A stretch of DNA of 64,000 bases from Closterium sp. Naga37s-1 (lineage: Eukaryota > Streptophyta > Zygnematophyceae > Desmidiales > Closteriaceae). Below the pieces are notes generated by a model, which saw only the letters and a list, made by a program, of their open reading frames with translations, did no database searches and was not told where the DNA came from. The position numbers and the translations under genes are program-made. The stretch's first letter is position 1, and each line of letters opens with the position of its first letter. Location of the stretch: NCBI GenBank assembly GCA_947471745.1, contig CANJKZ010000020.1, forward strand, positions 1 to 64,000. Direction: 5' to 3'. Positions 1 through 9,160 of the stretch are shown piece by piece.

Positions 1-661
1 CACGCGCCCCTCTCACCTGCACGCGCCCCTCTCACCTGCACGCGCCCCTCTCACCTGCACGCGCCCTCTCACCTGCCGCGCCCCTCTCACCTGCACGCGC
101 CCCTCTCACCTGCACGCGCCCCTCTCACCTGCACGCGCCCCTCTCACCTGCACTCGCCCCTCTCACCTGCACGCGCCCCTCTCACCTGCACTCGCGCCCC
201 TCTCACCTGCACGCGCCCCTCTCACCTGCACGCGCCCCTCTCACATTGCACGCGCCCCTCTCACCTGCACGCGCCCCTCTCACCTGCACGCGCCCCTCTC
301 ACCTGCACGCCCCCTCTCACTCTGCACGCGCCCCTCTCAACCTGCACGCGCGCCCCTCTCACCTGCACGCGCCGCTCTCACCTGCACGCGCCCCTCTCAC
401 CTGCTCACGCGCCCCTCTCACCTGCACGCGCCCCTCTCACCTGCACGCGCCCCTCTCACCTGCACGCGCCCCTCTCACCTGCACGCGCCCCTCTCACACC
501 TGCACGCGCCCCTCTCACCTGCTCAACGCGCACCTCTCACCTGCACGCGCCCCACCTCTCACCTGCACTCGCCCCTCTCACCTGCACGCGCCCCTCTCAA
601 CCTGCACGCGCCCCTCTCACCTGCACCGCGCCCCTCTCTCACCTGCACGCGCCCCTCTCAC
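1..661. repeat. 19-bp minisatellite; each unit is a 5' splice-site consensus on the minus strand
   Basis: A nearly uninterrupted tandem array fills the left edge of the window. The plus-strand unit is about CACGCGCCCCTCTCACCTG (19 bp), with occasional 1-3 bp insertions or losses, giving roughly 33-35 copies. Read on the minus strand the unit is CAGGTGAGAGGGGCGCGTG, so every copy carries CAG|GTGAGA, a near-ideal splice donor. The array starts exactly at the donor of the last visible exon (662-811) of the minus-strand NAT-like gene and therefore lies at the 5' end of its intron. The array continues off the left edge. Confidence 0.95.
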
Positions 662-3600
662 CTGCACAGCGCCCTGGTCATCCAGCAGCAGCAAGTGGCG
701 GTCGCGGATCATCTCGCGAATCACCCCCCTGCCCTCCCCCTCCACCTCCCCCTCGCTGCACACGCGCACCGCCACGCGTGGCCCGCTCAGGGGCGAGGCA
801 TGGCGCATGCACTGCAGAGAGCGGCGGGTGGGAGGGAGGGCAGGGCAGGAAGAGAGGGAGCAGGAGAAACGGCTGGCTAGAAGCAGCAGGTGGCACGGGC
901 TGGTATAGAGGCGCGCATGCAGCTGTGCAAGGGCTGGTGCCCCGGCAAGCTTGCTTTGTGCATGACTCCATGGCACAGGCAGGAGGGAACGAGGCGAGAG
1001 GGCGACGGGCGAGGTGGGAGCACCTGGAGGAAGTGAGCTGTGTCACGCGGCCACGAGGAGAAGCGATACAGCGGCCGCCACTGCGCATCCTCCTCACAAG
1101 CGGCCTCCCCCATGCTGCCTGCTTGCCATCTGCTCCTGCCCATCTCCCGCCTGCTTCACTGGGCCCCACGCGGCACAGCCTCTCCACCACATACCACTGC
1201 TCGCCTGCCCTAACCGCTGCTGCTGCTGCCTGTCCACCTGCAGCATGCGTGAGCCGCGGTGGGCACGGTGTCCCGTGGCCACGCACCCCCGTGTAGAAGT
1301 CATCATCATCGGGGTCTGAATCTGAATCTGCCTCCCCGCCAGCACTCCTCTCAGCCATGCGCCCATCCATTCCTGCCTCTATGTGCTCCACTGCCCACCC
1401 CTGCACGCCTCTCTCTACTGCCCTCCATCCCTCCCTGCCCCTGTCCGCTGCTGCTACTGCTGCTACTGGCATCTCCAGGCTCTCTGCTGTGCATGCAGGC
1501 GCCATGCCGACAAGCCCCCGCACCCTCGTCCACGCACCCAAGGGGCTGCACTGGCAGGTGACTGGCGGGTAGGGCGGGGGGCATGGGGGATATGCGGTAC
1601 ACCCCCGCGTCCTGGTGCTGCGGGGGGACAGGAGTGGTGGGAATTGAGAGGTGCATGGAGGGGAAACGCTTGGGTGAGGAGAGAGAAGGGTGGGAGTGGG
1701 AGTGGCACATCACAGCAGGGAATGAAGGGACGTGTGTAATGAATGGAGATGGGAGGCGAGGGGAAGGAGCGGCGTGCCTGGTGGATGGTGGGGTTGGAAG
1801 AGCAGTGGTTCCAGGAACATGGGGTGGGGCACAAGGCTGGCGGGGCAGCAGGGCGTGCTGACGTCAGCGAGCCATGCCATGCCGTTGATGTGCACCAGCA
1901 GACACATCTGCATGCGGTGAGGGGGTGAGGAATGGGGGTTGGTGGGGCAACGCATGGTGAGAGGGCATGTGCATGAATGAGAACACATGGGTAGGTGGGT
2001 GGGTTGTTGGTTGTGAGTGGGTGGGTGGGTGTGTCGGTGGGTGGGTGGGTGTGTGGGTTACAGGACAGTACGGGATAGGAAGAGCCAAGTCACCGAGTGA
2101 GATGGCTCACTCACGTCGTACATGATCTGCCAGCTCTGCACTGCTGGTGAGGCAGCTGCACTAGCTGACTGGACAGGCTGCTGCGCTGAGTCAGCAGGAG
2201 ATGAGAGGCGAGCCACGCAGGCAGCCGCATGGTCCGGCGATGGCGCCGCTGCAGGGGAGGCAGCATTCAAAGTAGCAGCCGGTACATGTGGTTGACGAGA
2301 GGAGCGCCGGGAGGAGGACGGAGGGGAGTGGTGGTGGCGGGGCGAGTGTGGCGATGTGGCAGGAGAGGGCGGGCAGCAGGTCGACCTGGCAGGCGAGGTG
2401 GTGGCGGAGCACCCACGCCAACAGCACGTTGGACTGCCCTCCACGCACAGAGGAGAGGGGGGTGGGAAGGAACAGCGATTGGATAGGGGTCAGCTTACGG
2501 GGGCCCGTGGTGCTCTGCGCGGCCTACAAGCTCCTCACAGGCCCTGCGCTGTGGCGTGGCTGAACAGGACGAGGTGCGTCGGTGCAAGTGGGAAGGAGTG
2601 TTGCAAGCTGGCGTGCGGGAGAGGTGAGTGAGGCAGGACGGTGAAAGTGAGGCAATGGGAGATGGTGATATGGTGATATGCTGCGAGCGACGAGCAGCAC
2701 GTGGCGTTCTCGAAGGACTCCCTCGCCATTTCTGCATCATCAACATCACAGCATCATCAACATCACAGCATCACAACATCACAACATCAACATCACAGGC
2801 ATCGCAACATGCATTTCCCCTGCTGTGCTTCGCGCCCTCCCCATGTCCGCACCTCATGCGACCATGCCCCTCACACCCGTCGCGGCCTCACGTCCCGTGC
2901 GCCCCCCTCACCTCGAAGCACGAGCCCCCGCGCTGAGAGCACACCATCTTGCGGTACAGCGCGCGCGCGCCAGCGCTGCAGGGCTGTCCGCCACGGGCCT
3001 GCATGCAGTGCAGTGGGCACGCCACACACGCGAGGGGAAGGGGAGCGCAGGAGCCGTGAGTGACTGAGTGCGTGCAGCATGGCATCTGGAAGTGCATCGC
3101 CCGCACGCCCAGCGCGGCAGGGCTGTCCGCCTCACTGGGCCTTCATGCCGCAGGGAAGGCGCGGGACACAAGCGCCATACGGACGAGAGTGGGTGAGAGA
3201 ACACACAGCAGCCATCCGCGCAACACGCTGCAGGCGGCGGGGGTCGGGCTGGAGGTCAGACGGCAGTGGCGATGCGCGAGAAACGGGTATGGGCGCGAGG
3301 GCGAGGGTGAGGTGGGTGGAGCGGTTGGTGATGACGGTGGTACATGGGAACGACTTGTTGAAAAGGAAGGCATCTCACGAGAGCAGGTCGAGAGGAATGC
3401 TCCTCGCATGTTCCTCATGCAGCTGTCGGAACAGCCCCACGACGTCCTCTCCCCACGCCTCCCCCACTCCCCCGCCTTCCCCGGCCCCTCCGCCTCCCTC
3501 TCCCCCCACCCGTCCCCCACATTCCGCCCGCAACCCCCCCGCGAGCACACCCCCGCCGTAGGGGTCAAGGCGCGCGGGCAGCGGGCCGTCGTGGCGCAAG

Positions 3601-3683
3601 CGGAGCAGGTAGCCGCGGAGCATCTTGAGCGGCGAGGGGCCTTCCGCCTGCTCGTGCGCGTCCCATGACCGCGTCGCGTGCAT
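662..3683 (-). CDS. arylamine N-acetyltransferase (NAT)-like gene, multi-exon, 3' end outside window
   Basis: NAT enzymes transfer acetyl from acetyl-CoA to arylamines and hydrazines through a Cys-His-Asp triad. Exons recognisable on the minus strand: 3379-3683 (MLRGYLLRLRHDGPLPARLD, then LHEEHARSIPLDLLS, matching the NAT N-terminal YL.RI..DGP and LH..H...IPFENL); 2912-2998 (ALYRKMVCSQRGGSCFE, with the catalytic-Cys motif RGGxCFE); about 2300-2433 (SNVLLAWVLRHHLACQVDLL); from 1907 down (MCLLVHINGMAWLADV, around the Asp of DVGFG); 1024-1114 (QWRPLYRFSSWPRD, family motif W.PLYRF); 662-811 (ASPLSGPRVAVRV to LLLLDDQGAVQ). The last two exons join in phase, with acceptors and donors in place. The ATG at 3681-3683 or the one at 3621-3623 could be the start. 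Odd points: exon 1 and exon 2 join in frame only if the (CG)5 run at 2961-2970 lost 2 bp; the catalytic His exon is unresolved; an acidic stretch near 1300-1335 (DSDPDDDDFYTG) may be a further exon. It may be a live gene with errors or a young pseudogene. Family assignment rests on several ordered motifs and is fairly firm. Confidence 0.7.
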
Positions 3684-3826
3684 GCCGGTACAACCGTTGC
3701 GGCGATGGGGGGTGCGAAGTCACCGAGTAGCGCGATCTCACGACTCGTAGCGTGCGAGCGGCAGGCAAGCTGGCGGGGATCTCACGACGTGCGAAGAGGT
3801 GGTGCGCCCGCAACAGTTGGCTTTTT

Positions 3827-3905
3827 GGGTGGGCTGGGAGGGAGGGTGCGCTGTTGGTTTTTGGGTGGGCTGGGAGGGAGGGTGCGCTGTTGGCTTTTTG
3901 GGTGT
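3827..3905. repeat. 36-37 bp tandem repeat, about 2.2 copies
   Basis: The unit begins TTGGCTTTTTGGGTGGGCTG and continues with GGAGGGAGGGTGCGCTG. Two full copies and a third partial copy are present, just upstream of the NAT-like gene's first exon. No coding role is apparent. Confidence 0.85.
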
Positions 3906-4239
3906 ACCCACCCACCATAAATCGGCTCATTACACTACTGTCAAACAGTGTTGGTCTGTTTACTAATCCATGAAACATCCAATATAAATGTGACACGAAT
4001 CAATATAATCTGCTTACTTTCAAGAAGAGTTCACATCATGGTGCTTGTTGAGATAACCTCGTGATTGAATGGATAGGATAAAGAGCCTTTTGAGTTAAGA
4101 AAGCGGATGTCTGTGTCAAGACACTATCATTGTAAATGTAATTAACAATAACATTGTAATATTGCATGTATTGATGTGTATAGTGTTGTCGGGAAAAGGC
4201 CCTGCCCTCTCTTTAGGCGAAGCCGACTTTGTTGTCTGA

Positions 4240-4666
4240 CATGTTTCGATCAGAAACTAGATCGTAACCAGGATCACCTCGGGAAGGTTCGCAAAGAGTG
4301 CGTGTTAGTGGTGAGCCCTTGACCTCAAATCGTAGTGAATGTAAAATGATTGAGATAATGACATGCGAATACAAGCATATAAATAAGAGTACAAGGGAAT
4401 ACGAAACGACCTAACTAGCCATGTACTCTAAGTGGTACATTCCCTCATTGCAGCGAAATCCAACCGTGCGACTCCAGACGGTTATGAACCATTCTGGCAG
4501 AATCCCCGCCACTGCTGCTGCCTGGTGCTGTCTACCCTGACGGTCCAGATGCCCTGTAACCGTACGCGACCCTTCGTGTCATTCTTCTTCAGCCTCGGTA
4601 CTGTGTACCTCGATTGCTGCTGTTAGGAGTGTACAATGTTCTTTCTCAATTTTACTATTCGTAACA
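4240..4666 (-). repeat. probable 3' LTR of the old copia element D (left limit uncertain)
   Basis: On the minus strand the pol fragment of element D ends in ...CYGQE-stop, followed by the polypurine-like AGTGAAGGGGGG and then TGTTACGAATAG, the expected TG start of an LTR at position 4666. An AT-rich TATA-like stretch (TTATTTATATGC, minus) lies near 4376-4388. The other LTR end was not found, so the left limit is a guess. The sequence from 3906 to about 4240 shows no gene. Confidence 0.4.
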
Positions 4667-4674
4667 CCCCCCTT

Positions 4675-5294
4675 CACTCCTGGCCGTAGCAAGTCTTGGC
4701 CCGCTTGACTACTATGCTGAGATCGGCGCAGTGCTGGTATAGTCGCTTCGTGAGGAAGTCGACTGCCATGTCACCCGTCGAGCAGTAGGTCAAGAGTCAT
4801 CCTTGCCTTTGTCAACTTCGTCCTTGACGAAGAAGTACCGCAGCGCAATATGTTTGGTGCGGTTGACGAACCCAGGTTTGTTCGCGATCCTGATCGCGCT
4901 CTGGTTGTCGCAGTGCAGGCGAAAGGTGGTCGAGGTTGAGATTTCGCTTCCTGTAGGAGCTCCTGTCGGTAGAGCCCTTCGCGAACAGCTACTGTCGGGG
5001 CGATGAATTCAGCTTCGGTCGATGACATGGCAACCAACTCCTGCTTTGTGAGTTTTTGGAGATGGGACCTGTTGTCTCTAGGCGGAACAGGAAGCCGGTT
5101 CAGAACCGTCGATTGTTGGGGTCAGCAGTGTGATTGGTGTCCACGTAGTCGATGAGGTTGAAGGACGGGGTCGTGACTGTGGAGTAACAGAGCCCGACAT
5201 TGGGCGTGGGAGATGAAGAATTGAAGGGCGCGCTCAAGATCCAGGTCATTTTCAGCCGTTGGTTTCCGTGAGTACTGAGCTAGCTGGCTCGCGA
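4675..5294 (-). pseudogene. copia D pol remnant (end of RT to RNase H), part 1
   Basis: Minus-strand reading gives SQLAQYSRKPTAENDLDLER, the region after reverse transcriptase in Ty1/copia pol, then LVAMSSTEAEFIA (RNase H), FVNRTKHIALRYFFV and a C-terminal DFLTKRLYQH. Several frameshifts and a stop interrupt it. It is broken at 5294 by the insertion of element A: the next D codons continue at 19526-19540 and then at 26576. This is the oldest layer of the nest. Confidence 0.85.
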
Positions 5295-5424
5295 TGTCAA
5301 ACTTATATGCTATAGTCTGTGTAGGCTGTAGTGGGGTGGTTCATATGGGATACAACACTTTAGGGTTTCCTACTTGTACTCCTCATGCTGCTCAATGCAA
5401 TCATTCCTCGTTCATATTCTCACG
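5295..5424 (+). repeat. 5' LTR of element A
   Basis: Starts TGTCAAACTTATATGC and ends ...TTCTCACG, where the 3' LTR has ...TTCTCACA, so the terminal A has mutated to G. A TATA-like ACTTATATGC lies at the start. The two LTRs differ at several positions, so A is older than B. Confidence 0.9.
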
Positions 5425-5438
5425 TGGTATTAGAGCAG
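5425..5438 (+). promoter_or_regulatory. primer-binding site of element A
   Basis: TGGTATTAGAGCAG directly follows the 5' LTR. It differs by one base from the plant copia primer site TGGTATCAGAGC, which pairs with the 3' end of initiator-Met tRNA. Confidence 0.85.
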
Positions 5439-5489
5439 AATCGTTCCTAGGGCCCACCGAACGTTCCGCCCTGCCCTAACTGAATTTGT

Positions 5490-6340
5490 TTTTTTAGCTG
5501 CCCCTGCGGCCGCGCTGCCCTTGCAGCCCGCGTGCTGCCCCTGCGGCCGTGCTGCCACTGCAGCCGTGCCTGCCCCTGCAGCTGTGCCTGCCCCTGCAGC
5601 CGTGCCTGCCTCTGCAGCCCGTGGGAGCTGCCCCTGCAGCCCGCGCGCCGCCCTCCCGAACAGCTGTGCCTGCCCCTGCAGCCGTGCCTACCCCTGCAGC
5701 CCGTGGGCGCTGCCTCTGCAGCCGTGCCTGCCCCTGCAGCCCGTGGGCGCTGCCCCTGCAGCCGTGCCTGCCTCTGCAACCCGTGGGAGCTGCCTCTGCA
5801 GCCTGCGCGCCGCCCTAAACGTGCTCGTCGCGACGCCCCTTCGGGACCCGCGCGGCGTCCCCCTCCTGCTCGTCGCGCCCCCCCCGGGGCGTCGCCCCTG
5901 CTCGTCGTGGCGCCCCCTGGGTGTCGTTCCTGTTCGTCGCGGCGCCCCCTGGGCGCCTTCCCTGCTCGTTGCGGCGCCCCCCCGGGGCGCCTTCCCTGCT
6001 CGTCGCGGCGCCCCCGGGGCGTCGCTCCTACTCTTCGCGGCGCCCCCCCCCTGCAGCATCTGCCTCGGAGCCCCGCCCTGCAGCAGCTGCCGCGGAGCCC
6101 CCTGCCGCCGTAGCGGCCCCGCCCTACAGCAGCTGCCGCGGAGCCGCCTGCAGCAGTCGCGGCCTCGCCCTGCAGCAGCTGCCGCGGAGCCCCCCTGCCG
6201 CCGTCGCGGCCCCCGCCCTGCTGCAGCTGCCGCGGAGCCGCCTACAGCAGTCGTGGCCCCGCCCTGCAGCAGCTGCAGAGGAGCCCCCTGCCGCTGTCGT
6301 GGCCCTGCCCTGCAGCTGTCCCGGCCCCGCCGTCGCCGCC
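5490..6340 (+). repeat. GC-rich tandem repeats in the leader of element A
   Basis: Three blocks follow one another: about 5510-5820 with a 20-24 bp CCTGCAGCCGTGCCTGCCCC-like unit, 5850-6040 with GTCGCGGCGCCCCC-like units, and 6045-6330 with CTGCAGCAGCTGCCGCGGAG-like units. Open frames cross the region in several phases only because it is repetitive and GC-rich. It occupies the place where a gag (capsid) gene would be expected, and none is visible. Confidence 0.75.
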
Positions 6341-6502
6341 GTTGTGCGCCTACCCTGCTCGCCCGGCAAGCGACTGCCCTTCCCGCCACTGGTGAGCACT
6401 TGCCCTACCCGCGCTTCCCGCGCGCCTGCCTTACTAGCGCGCTGCCACACTGCCCTGCCCGTGCTGCTACTACTGTTTCTGCTGCTACTACGGCTACTAT
6501 TG

Positions 6503-6783
6503 CTACTGCTGCTCCTGGCGGTGGCCAGATGCAGCTCCAGCGACGTCCGCGTGAGTCCCTCACGCCCTAGCAGCTACTTGAGTGGTACGCTAGTTGGGGT
6601 TGTAGGGGTGGCCGCGCTGCTACTGCTGCTACTGCTGTTACTGCTGCTACTGCTGCTACTGCGGCTACTACTGCTACTGCTGCTCCTGGCGGTGGCCAGA
6701 TGCAGCTCCAGCGACGTCCGCGTGAGTCCCTCACGCCCCAGCAGCTTTGTGAGTGGTACGCTCGTTGGGGTTGTAGGGGTGGC
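6503..6783 (+). repeat. direct duplication of about 115 bp in element A
   Basis: The stretch containing CTCCTGGCGGTGGCCAGATG and the following LTPQQL.EWYA coding sequence is present at about 6503-6613 and again at about 6665-6783, separated by a CTGCTACTG triplet run. The first copy has TAG where the second has CAG (6568-6570). Confidence 0.85.
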
Positions 6784-8744
6784 CGTGGTGGGAGTCGCCC
6801 TGGAGCGGGTCGTTTGGGAGCTTCTGGTAGTGACCAGGTGCAGCTGCAGCAGCGTCCGCGCGTGGTCCTTTCGCCCCAGCAGCTTCGTGAGTGGTACGCT
6901 CAGAGTGGAGGGTCACGGAGTACTGCTCGCTACATGTACGTCATTCGCACTGGTGCTCGGGCTGGTCAGCCTTGCGGGACGATTGGTCACACAGAGTCCC
7001 GCTGCCTTTCCCGTCTGAGCGACGCCTGGCGTACAGAGTTTGGCGACGCGGCTGAGCTCCCCGACTGGGTGGAGCTGCTTAGGCAGAGGGTAGATATCTT
7101 TGCTCTTAACTATGATGCTATCCTCACTGCCATGTATGCATTGCCTACTAGTGCTGAGGGTGCCTGTTACCTGTGTGTGCCGCGTGACCCAGGTATAGAG
7201 TCTACTGCTCTAGGTGCTGGTGAGGCTGCTGCTCTAGGTGCTGGTGCGTCTCCTGCTCCAGGTGCCGGTGAGGCTACTGCTCTAGGCGCTAGGGAGTCCA
7301 CTCCTCCAGGTGCTGGTGAGTCTGCTCTCTCTGGTACTACGCCTGCTGCGGCCTTGCACACTTTCACCCTTGACTCGGGTGCTTCCCGCTCCTTCTTTCG
7401 CGACTGCACCACACTCTCGCCGCTCAGTCGGCGAGTGGCAGTCTCTCTGGCTGACCCCTCTGGGGGTCCGGTCCTTGCACACTCCTCCACGGTTCTGCTA
7501 TGTCCGGCGGTCCCGTCTGGCTCTCTGTCTGGCCTCCACCTCCCCTCGTTCTCCACGAACTTGGTGAGTGGAGCTGACCTTCAGGACGCGTGGGTTGACC
7601 AGTTCACTCCTGGAGGTCAGCGGGTGACCCACTGCTCGTGTACTCGGACTGGCCGGCACCTGGCCACGTTCACCCGTCAGCCTACCGTGTCTCCTCCGGT
7701 TGCTGAGTCTGGTCAGGTGGCTGCGTCGGGTCAGGTGTTTGCTGCAGCGTCCCGGTCTGGTCCTGAGTCTGCCCCCTGCTCGTGTCGCCTCCTGTCTCAC
7801 CAGACTCTCCTCTGGCACCACCGCCTTGGTCAACCCTCCCTGCCTCGTCTGCGAGGCATGGCCTCCCGTGTCCTTGTCACTGGTCTTCCCCGGTCTCTCC
7901 CTCCCCTTCCCCCGGGGCCTGCCCCTACCTGCGTTCCTTGTGTCGAGGGGCGACAGCGCGCCGCTCCTCACTCCTCTGAGTTCCCTCCGACGGATGCTCC
8001 CCTGCAGACGCTTCACATGGACGTGTGGGGCCCAGCCCGCGTCCGTGGCCTGGGTCACGAGCGCTACTTTCTACTAGTCATTGACGACTACTCGCGTTAC
8101 ACCACAGTCTTCCCCTTGCGCCGCAAGGGTGAGGTCACTGAGGTGTTGATCGACAGGATCCGCGCTGCCCGTCGTTAGCTCAGCGAGAGTTTCGGCTCGG
8201 ACCTTCCTGTTTTGCGTCTGCACTCCGACAGAGGTGGAGAGTTTTCCTCCGACCTTCTGCGAGCCTTCTGTCGTGCGGAGGGCATCCGCCAAACGTTCAC
8301 GCTTCCGGCCTCTCCGCAGCAAAATGGGATTGCTGAGCGCCGCATTGGCATGGTCATGGACGTCGCTCGTACGTCCATGATCCATGTGGCTGCTCCCCAT
8401 TTTCTGTGGCCGTTCGCGGTTCAGTACGCTGCGCATCAGATCAACCTTCAGCCTCGTGTCTGCTTGCCGGAGACCACACCTACTCTGTGGTGGACGGGGA
8501 AGGTTGTCAGTGCGTCTGCGTTCCGTGTCTGGGGATCTCGAGCTTTCGTCCGCGACTTGTCTGCGGACAAGCTGTCCTCCCATGCTGTTCCCTGCGTCTT
8601 CCTTGGCTTCCCCCCTGACGCGCCTGCTTGGCAGTTTTACCACCCCACCTCGCGCTGTGTTCTGTCCTCTCAGGACGTCACGTTTGACGAGTCGGTTCCT
8701 TACTACCGTCTCTTCCCCTACCGCACTGCCCCCCTCCCCCCTCC
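6700..8744 (+). pseudogene. element A gag-like zone, protease and integrase (5' half of pol)
   Basis: The frame opens with two copies of a LSPQQLREWYA-type motif, then a GQPCGTIGHTESRC segment resembling a degenerate zinc knuckle. The protease follows (FTLDSGASRSFFRD), then the pre-integrase HHCC-like segment (LLWHHRLGQPSLPRL ... CVPCVEG), and the integrase core with Asp in HMDVWGPARV, Asp in LHSDRGGEF and Glu in NGIAERRIGM. No capsid domain is seen. An in-frame TAG at 8176-8178 replaces the CAG found in element C. The frame is cut at 8744 by element B, inside the proline stretch after the integrase, and resumes at 16155. Confidence 0.88.
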
Positions 8745-8873
8745 TGTCGAGACTAGAACGGGTGAAAAGATTGACTAAGGGAAACGAGATACAAGAGGAT
8801 ATAGCTAACCCTAGGAATATGAAATGGTACACCTAGACTAACATAAACTAAACATATAAAATATATGTTGACA
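8745..8873 (-). repeat. 3' LTR of element B
   Basis: 129 bp, identical base for base to the copy at 16026-16154. In the minus direction it starts TGTCAACATATATTTTATAT and ends CTAGTCTCGACA. Confidence 0.95.
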
Positions 8874-9160
8874 CACCCCCATAGTCTAGGTGACGGCAGT
8901 CCTGTGGAAAGCAACACAAATCTCAGGGTGGGTCTCAAGGACACACACATTCTGAGAGCAAGCAAGGGTCACGTGACCGGTCAGCAAGAACAAGCAAGGG
9001 TCACAAGACCAATCCACAAGAACAAGACAAATCTCAGGGTGGAGCTCAAAGTAACCACACACTCCGAGAGCAAGCAAGAGGCCACAAGCCCAGTCCACAT
9101 GCAGGTATATAGCAAATATAATGAGATGCAAGAGTACAAGACAAGCAGGACAAAGCATCT
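8874..9160 (-). other. 3' untranslated region of element B with conserved block and polypurine tract
   Basis: Between the RNase H stop and the 3' LTR the minus strand holds two related copies of a CACCCTGAGATTTGT... GTCTTGTGACCC block and ends in CTATGGGGGTG just before the LTR. The same block and tract occur in elements A and C, which suggests a role in RNA packaging, 3' processing or plus-strand priming. Confidence 0.7.

Noticed and set aside
1..661. CRISPR-like array or a real protein with ARPSHLHAPLSP repeats
   Set aside because: The units are directly adjacent 19-mers without unique spacers, and open frames through them exist only because the repeat length and GC content avoid stops.
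5521..6570. Long Pro/Ala-rich protein in the leader of element A
   Set aside because: All three frames are open across the same GC-rich tandem repeats; no domain and no consistent codon pattern.
7498..8832. Minus-strand frames opposite element A integrase
   Set aside because: They are shadows of the plus-strand pol frame; the same holds for long antisense frames over elements B, C and J.
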